Shown: positions 33,176 through 35,968 of the stretch, one piece after another
How positions within the stretch are numbered: the stretch's first letter is position 1
Layout of the letters: the number at the start of each line of letters is the position of its first letter
Origin: Brevibacillus massiliensis
GTDB taxonomy: Bacteria; Bacillota; Bacilli; Brevibacillales; Brevibacillaceae
Length of the DNA: 35,968 bases
Reading direction: 5' to 3'
Assembly: GCF_000311785.1 (NCBI RefSeq)
Contig: NZ_HE978549.1
Coordinates: 3,476 to 39,443 of the forward strand
Position numbers and translations under genes: made by a program
Notes under the pieces: model-generated
What the model was told of the DNA's origin: nothing
Databases searched by the model: none
The model's input: the letters and a program-made list of their open reading frames with translations, nothing else

Positions 33176-34123
33176 TTACCGAACCTGACAGACGCTTGGC
33201 TCTCCCCGCAGTACCCTCCCTATCTCCTCGGCGATCAAGATAGCAGTCCTCGTCTGTGATTCTTCCGTTACACCTGCAATATGCGGGGTGATGGCCACAT
33301 TTTCGCAATGCAGCAGCGGATTGGCAGGGTCGGCAGGTTCTTTTTCCAACACGTCCAGAACGGCACCGGAAATCGTTTGCTCCGTCACTGCCGCAAGCAA
33401 AGCGGCTTCGTCTATAATGCCCCCCCGGGAGGTATTGATGAGGTATGCCGCTTGTTTCATTTGCTGAAATTCTCGCGTGGAAAACATCGATTTGGTCTGG
33501 GGCGTCAATGGAACGTGGATGCTGATGTAATCGGATGTCTGCAGAAGATCAGCGAATGAGACAAGTCTTATCCCTGTCTCGGCGGCGGGAAAATCATGCG
33601 GCATGACAAGGGGATCATACCCGATCACCTGCATGCCAAAAGCCAGCGCCCTTTTCGCGACGCGGTGGGCGATCTCGCCCATTCCGACCAAACCGACTGT
33701 TTTTCCATACAATTCCATCCCGGCAAACCGCTTGCGGTCCCAGTTTCCCGCTTTGACATCCCTATCCGCCGCATGCAGGGGGCGGTTTGCCGCCAGCATC
33801 GCCGCCATCACGTATTCCGCCACGGAAATGGCATTGGCATTCCTCGCGTACAGCACTTTTACTTGGCGGGCATCAGCGCAGTCCAGATCGATATTATCCA
33901 GTCCGACGCCAAGCCGGCCGATGACTTTTACTTTTGATCCGGCCTGCAGCAGAGCGCGATCCACCCTTGTTTGATTTCGCACGATCAGCGCGTCTGCATC
34001 CCTCGCTTTTTGCAAAAGCCGGGCTTCATCGCTCCACAGCGTCTGATCGTAGTCCGCCTCGGCGTATTCCCTGATTCTTTCAAGCCCTTCCGGCCAGATA
34101 AACTCCGTTATCAACACTTTCAC
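33176..34123 (-). CDS. D-isomer-specific 2-hydroxyacid dehydrogenase (SerA/SlcC-like)
   Basis: 315 residues from GTG 34123 (GGGGTGG six bases upstream; an ATG at 34138 is possible). NAD-dependent. Rossmann motif TVGLVGMGEIAHRVAKRALA; catalytic Arg in LINTSRGGIIDE, Glu in LDVLEKEPADP, His in ITPHIAGVTEES. It lacks the regulatory domains of long SerA, so it is a catabolic type. In sulfolactate clusters this position holds SlcC, (S)-sulfolactate dehydrogenase. Together with the Ldh-family enzyme it could convert either enantiomer through the 2-keto acid. Substrate inferred. Confidence 0.9.
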   Translation of the reverse strand: MKVLITEFIWPEGLERIREYAEADYDQTLWSDEARLLQKARDADALIVRNQTRVDRALLQAGSKVKVIGRLGVGLDNIDLDCADARQVKVLYARNANAISVAEYVMAAMLAANRPLHAADRDVKAGNWDRKRFAGMELYGKTVGLVGMGEIAHRVAKRALAFGMQVIGYDPLVMPHDFPAAETGIRLVSFADLLQTSDYISIHVPLTPQTKSMFSTREFQQMKQAAYLINTSRGGIIDEAALLAAVTEQTISGAVLDVLEKEPADPANPLLHCENVAITPHIAGVTEESQTRTAILIAEEIGRVLRGEPSVCQVR

Positions 34124-34145
34124 AGGAAGCCACCCCATCTTGGCT

Positions 34146-34174
34146 GTGAGGCAAGGGGTCCCGCCTTGCCTCAC
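34146..34174. other. 11-bp perfect intercistronic hairpin
   Basis: GTGAGGCAAGG (34146-34156) and CCTTGCCTCAC (34164-34174) around a 7-base loop, in the 80-base gap between the lyase stop and the dehydrogenase start. No T-tract. It probably sets message stability and lowers expression of downstream genes relative to the lyase pair. Confidence 0.6.
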
Positions 34175-34203
34175 GACATTTGGCAACGGTTTTGACGATA
34201 GGA

Positions 34204-35379
34204 CTATATGCTGACGCCCACGCGATGGATCGCAAATCCGGTCTGCTCGTGCAGGATTTCGCTCTTCGTCAATTTCCCGCTGCAGGTTTCCAGCACTTCT
34301 TCGTAGATGAGTTCCCCGGCTTGTTCGATCGTCAGCTCATCCCGGAAGATGCCGCTCAGATCCAGCTCCATGGTGTCTTTCATCAAGGCAAAGGATTCGC
34401 TGTTGCCGGTGATTTTGATCGTCGGCATGATGGGGTGTGAAATCGTATGTCCTCCGCCTGTGCTGAAGACGAGGATTTGCGCGCCTGCAGCCGCAATGCC
34501 CGTAATCGATTCGCTGCCGTGGCCGGGCGTGTACATGACGTAGACACCCGGGTCTTTTTGCGTGCATTCCTCCGCGTATTCCAACCCGTTGATGATCGGG
34601 GCCGATCCTGACTTCATGTATGCGCCAAGCGATTTTTCTTCGATCGTGCTGAGTCCGCCCAGGATGTTGTCGCCGGTCGGCTGCGAACCCCGGATGTCTT
34701 CGCCGCTCGCAAGCGCCCTGCGCTCCAAATGCTCGATGTAGCCGACGATTTTCTCTCCAATCTCAGGGGAGACGGAACGCTGCCTGATGTATTCTTCTGC
34801 CCCCATCAGTTCCATGACTTCCGCCAAAACGGAGCGGCCGCCTTGGGCGATGATTTTGTCGGAGCAGACCCCCAGGGCCACATTGGAGCCAATGCCGGAG
34901 CTGGTGTCGGACGTGCCGCAGTTTAATCCGAAGAGCAGATTGGAGACGCTGACCAACTCCCTTTTTTGCTTGGACAATTCGCGTTTGATGTACAGGGCTT
35001 TTCGCGTCGCTTCCGCCGTCGCCTCAATCGCCCCGCCGGCCCGCCTGATGTTGACGACCTCAACCGGCTTTCCTGTCTTGGCGATCTCGGCGGCGATATC
35101 CTCCGCCGTACATCCTTCTTCCCGGAAGTGATCGATCACCACGACCCCGCCGACATTTGGGTTTTTCCCCATGCCGACCAAGGTTTTAAACGTCATACGC
35201 AGGTCCGGCCTCACCTGGCAGCGGCCCAGCGGGTGGGTGATCGCGACAGCTCCGCTGATGGTGGCGGCCACGCGTTCGGCTGTGGAGTTCGCATAAATCG
35301 TGCCGGACAGGATCAGTATGGTGTTGCGAATCCCGACCGACCCATTCGGACGGATATATCCCCAAAAACGGTCACTCAT
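34204..35379 (-). CDS. UxaA-family hydro-/sulfo-lyase large subunit (SuyB-like)
   Basis: 391 residues. The C-terminal catalytic portion of the altronate/galactarate dehydratase superfamily as a separate subunit. Starts FWGYIRPNGSVGIRN. Cys-containing blocks are GRCQVRPDL, EEGCTAEDI, FGLNCGTSDTSSGI and EECTQKDPG. It ends with TPGHGSESITGIAAAGAQIL, FSTGGGHT and IKITGNSESFALM. Split small/large pairs of about 106 and 391 residues occur in (2R)-sulfolactate sulfo-lyase SuyAB and in related sugar-acid dehydratases. Neighbours (two hydroxyacid dehydrogenases, TRAP) favour sulfolactate or a similar 3-substituted lactate. ATG is one base after the SAF gene stop, with AAGGAGG inside that gene. Confidence 0.85.
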   Translation of the reverse strand: MSDRFWGYIRPNGSVGIRNTILILSGTIYANSTAERVAATISGAVAITHPLGRCQVRPDLRMTFKTLVGMGKNPNVGGVVVIDHFREEGCTAEDIAAEIAKTGKPVEVVNIRRAGGAIEATAEATRKALYIKRELSKQKRELVSVSNLLFGLNCGTSDTSSGIGSNVALGVCSDKIIAQGGRSVLAEVMELMGAEEYIRQRSVSPEIGEKIVGYIEHLERRALASGEDIRGSQPTGDNILGGLSTIEEKSLGAYMKSGSAPIINGLEYAEECTQKDPGVYVMYTPGHGSESITGIAAAGAQILVFSTGGGHTISHPIMPTIKITGNSESFALMKDTMELDLSGIFRDELTIEQAGELIYEEVLETCSGKLTKSEILHEQTGFAIHRVGVSI

Positions 35380-35380
35380 C

Positions 35381-35701
35381 TCAAAGCGCCTCCTTTGCCG
35401 TGGCCACCTGGTACAGATCTCCGCGGCCGCGGTTGCTTTCGATATTGTGGATGTGGACGTGATCGCCGACCTGGATATCTGTCAACGCCGTTCCGATGCC
35501 GAGGCCGTATTTCCAGATCGCGTCGCCCTTGCGAATCGGGCGAACGGCGATCTTATGCCCGTAGGGAATATCTTTCAGAATCTCAATGGATTGGATCGCT
35601 CCGTCAAGCTCAATTTCCACCACCCGCCCTTTTGCCATATTCCTGCTGATGACGGTTCCGGTGTTGTCCTTTGGACTGATCACGTGAATCTCTCTTGCCA
35701 T
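35381..35701 (-). CDS. SAF-domain small subunit of UxaA-family lyase (SuyA-like)
   Basis: 106 residues. The SAF (AFP-like) domain occupies about 1-75 (AREIHVISPKDNTGTVISR, IPYGHKIAVRPI), followed by KGDAIWKYGLGIGTALTDIQ and GDHVHIHN, the hallmark of UxaA N-terminal domains. First gene of the leftward operon, with AGGAGG before ATG 35701. It forms the lyase with the next gene; length and split match SuyA. Confidence 0.87.
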   Translation of the reverse strand: MAREIHVISPKDNTGTVISRNMAKGRVVEIELDGAIQSIEILKDIPYGHKIAVRPIRKGDAIWKYGLGIGTALTDIQVGDHVHIHNIESNRGRGDLYQVATAKEAL

Positions 35702-35735
35702 GCCAAGGCCTCCTTTATTGTTTTTCGTATGCAGT

Positions 35736-35767
35736 GGTTGGAGTTGCGATGGTCAAATGCTCCAACC
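35736..35767. promoter_or_regulatory. 8-bp inverted repeat in the operon leader
   Basis: GGTTGGAG (35736-35743) and CTCCAACC (35760-35767), perfect arms 16 bases apart, 35 bases upstream of the SAF gene. Likely an operator (GntR or LysR) or a leader hairpin. Confidence 0.45.
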
Positions 35768-35820
35768 AATTTTGCCTGAGCCTATTAAAACACCGCCGTT
35801 TTGATCAGACAATAGATTTT

Positions 35821-35871
35821 GAATATTTTGATTTATTGAAATATTCGATAGGACAAATTGGGATTCCCAAT
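35821..35871. promoter_or_regulatory. Two dyads in front of the LysR-type gene
   Basis: GAATATTT-N10-AAATATTC (35821-35846) has the T-N11-A form expected of a LysR box. ATTGGGATTCCCAAT (35857-35871) is a second perfect dyad. Both lie in the 226-base gap between the divergent LysR-type gene and the SAF gene. No gene is seen in 35702-35927. Confidence 0.5.
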
Positions 35872-35927
35872 CATCACGATCCCTCTTCCTGTGTTATTGT
35901 TACAAAAAAAGGCAGGGTGATTTGGCA

Positions 35928-35968
35928 GTGAACCTCGACCATTTGAAAGTTTTTTATGTCGCGGCGAT
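35928..35968 (+). CDS. LysR-type regulator, first 13 codons only (cut by window edge)
   Basis: GTG 35928 with AGGGTGA upstream reads VNLDHLKVFYVAA, the standard first helix of LysR-type regulators (MNLxxLxxFxxVA). Only this stub is in the window. It is divergent from the lyase operon, the usual arrangement of a LysR activator and its target. Confidence 0.65.
   Translation, partial: MNLDHLKVFYVAA

Noticed and set aside
1-35968. CRISPR array, tRNA or rRNA genes, phage integrase or attachment repeats
   Set aside because: Looked for and not seen; no evenly spaced repeats, no cloverleaf genes, no recombinase, so the cassette borders cannot be set by att sites.

Overview
The window looks like a chromosomal segment of a low-GC Gram-positive (Bacillota, Bacilli; gene content suggests the Brevibacillus/Aneurinibacillus part of Paenibacillaceae). 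The support is strong AGGAGG-type ribosome binding sites, PBSX-type phage regulators, a Gram-positive holin/amidase pair, an IS256-type element and a wall-type RHS protein. The genus is inferred from gene content only.

Layout. (1) 1-2760: a decayed pair, an aldehyde dehydrogenase (minus) and its divergent AcoR-type sigma-54 activator (plus). Both are broken, but a well-spaced -24/-12 promoter and a dyad enhancer survive between them. (2) 2800-4800: an IS3-family remnant cut by a complete IS256-family element. (3) 4915-19813: a phage-derived cassette. It is read leftwards from an Xre/ImmA switch: XtrA-like protein, a small protein, Xpf-like sigma factor, a subtilisin-like protease without a signal peptide, holin, amidase, a secreted PPC-domain protein, a 1739-residue RHS toxin and a DUF3885 putative immunity protein. 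There is no capsid, tail, terminase or integrase gene. (4) 19932-21491: a copper-amine-oxidase-stalk protein and a TetR regulator. (5) 21676-27170: a beta-oxidation-type operon (two MaoC/hot-dog hydratase halves, SDR dehydrogenase, acyl-CoA dehydrogenase, a deleted second SDR, thiolase, phosphotransferase-like protein) behind a clear sigma-A promoter. (6) 27214-28310: debris of a histidine phosphatase and of a peptide-binding protein, then a PaaI-type thioesterase. (7) 28399-35701: an eight-gene leftward operon (SAF protein, UxaA-family lyase, D-2-hydroxyacid dehydrogenase, GntR regulator, Ldh-family dehydrogenase, TRAP transporter DctP/Q/M). Its composition matches sulfolactate-degradation clusters. 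A divergent LysR-type gene begins at the right edge.

How the genes may work together. In region 3 the regulators and lysis genes of a PBSX-like prophage appear to have been kept and now flank secreted toxin cargo. The likely logic is ImmA-relieved repression, then Xpf-type sigma expression, then protease, holin and amidase opening the wall while the RHS toxin is released and DUF3885 protects the producer. In region 7 the two stereospecific dehydrogenases could interconvert hydroxyacid enantiomers through the keto acid, and the two UxaA-type subunits could eliminate the substituent. Both models are inferences from gene content and order.
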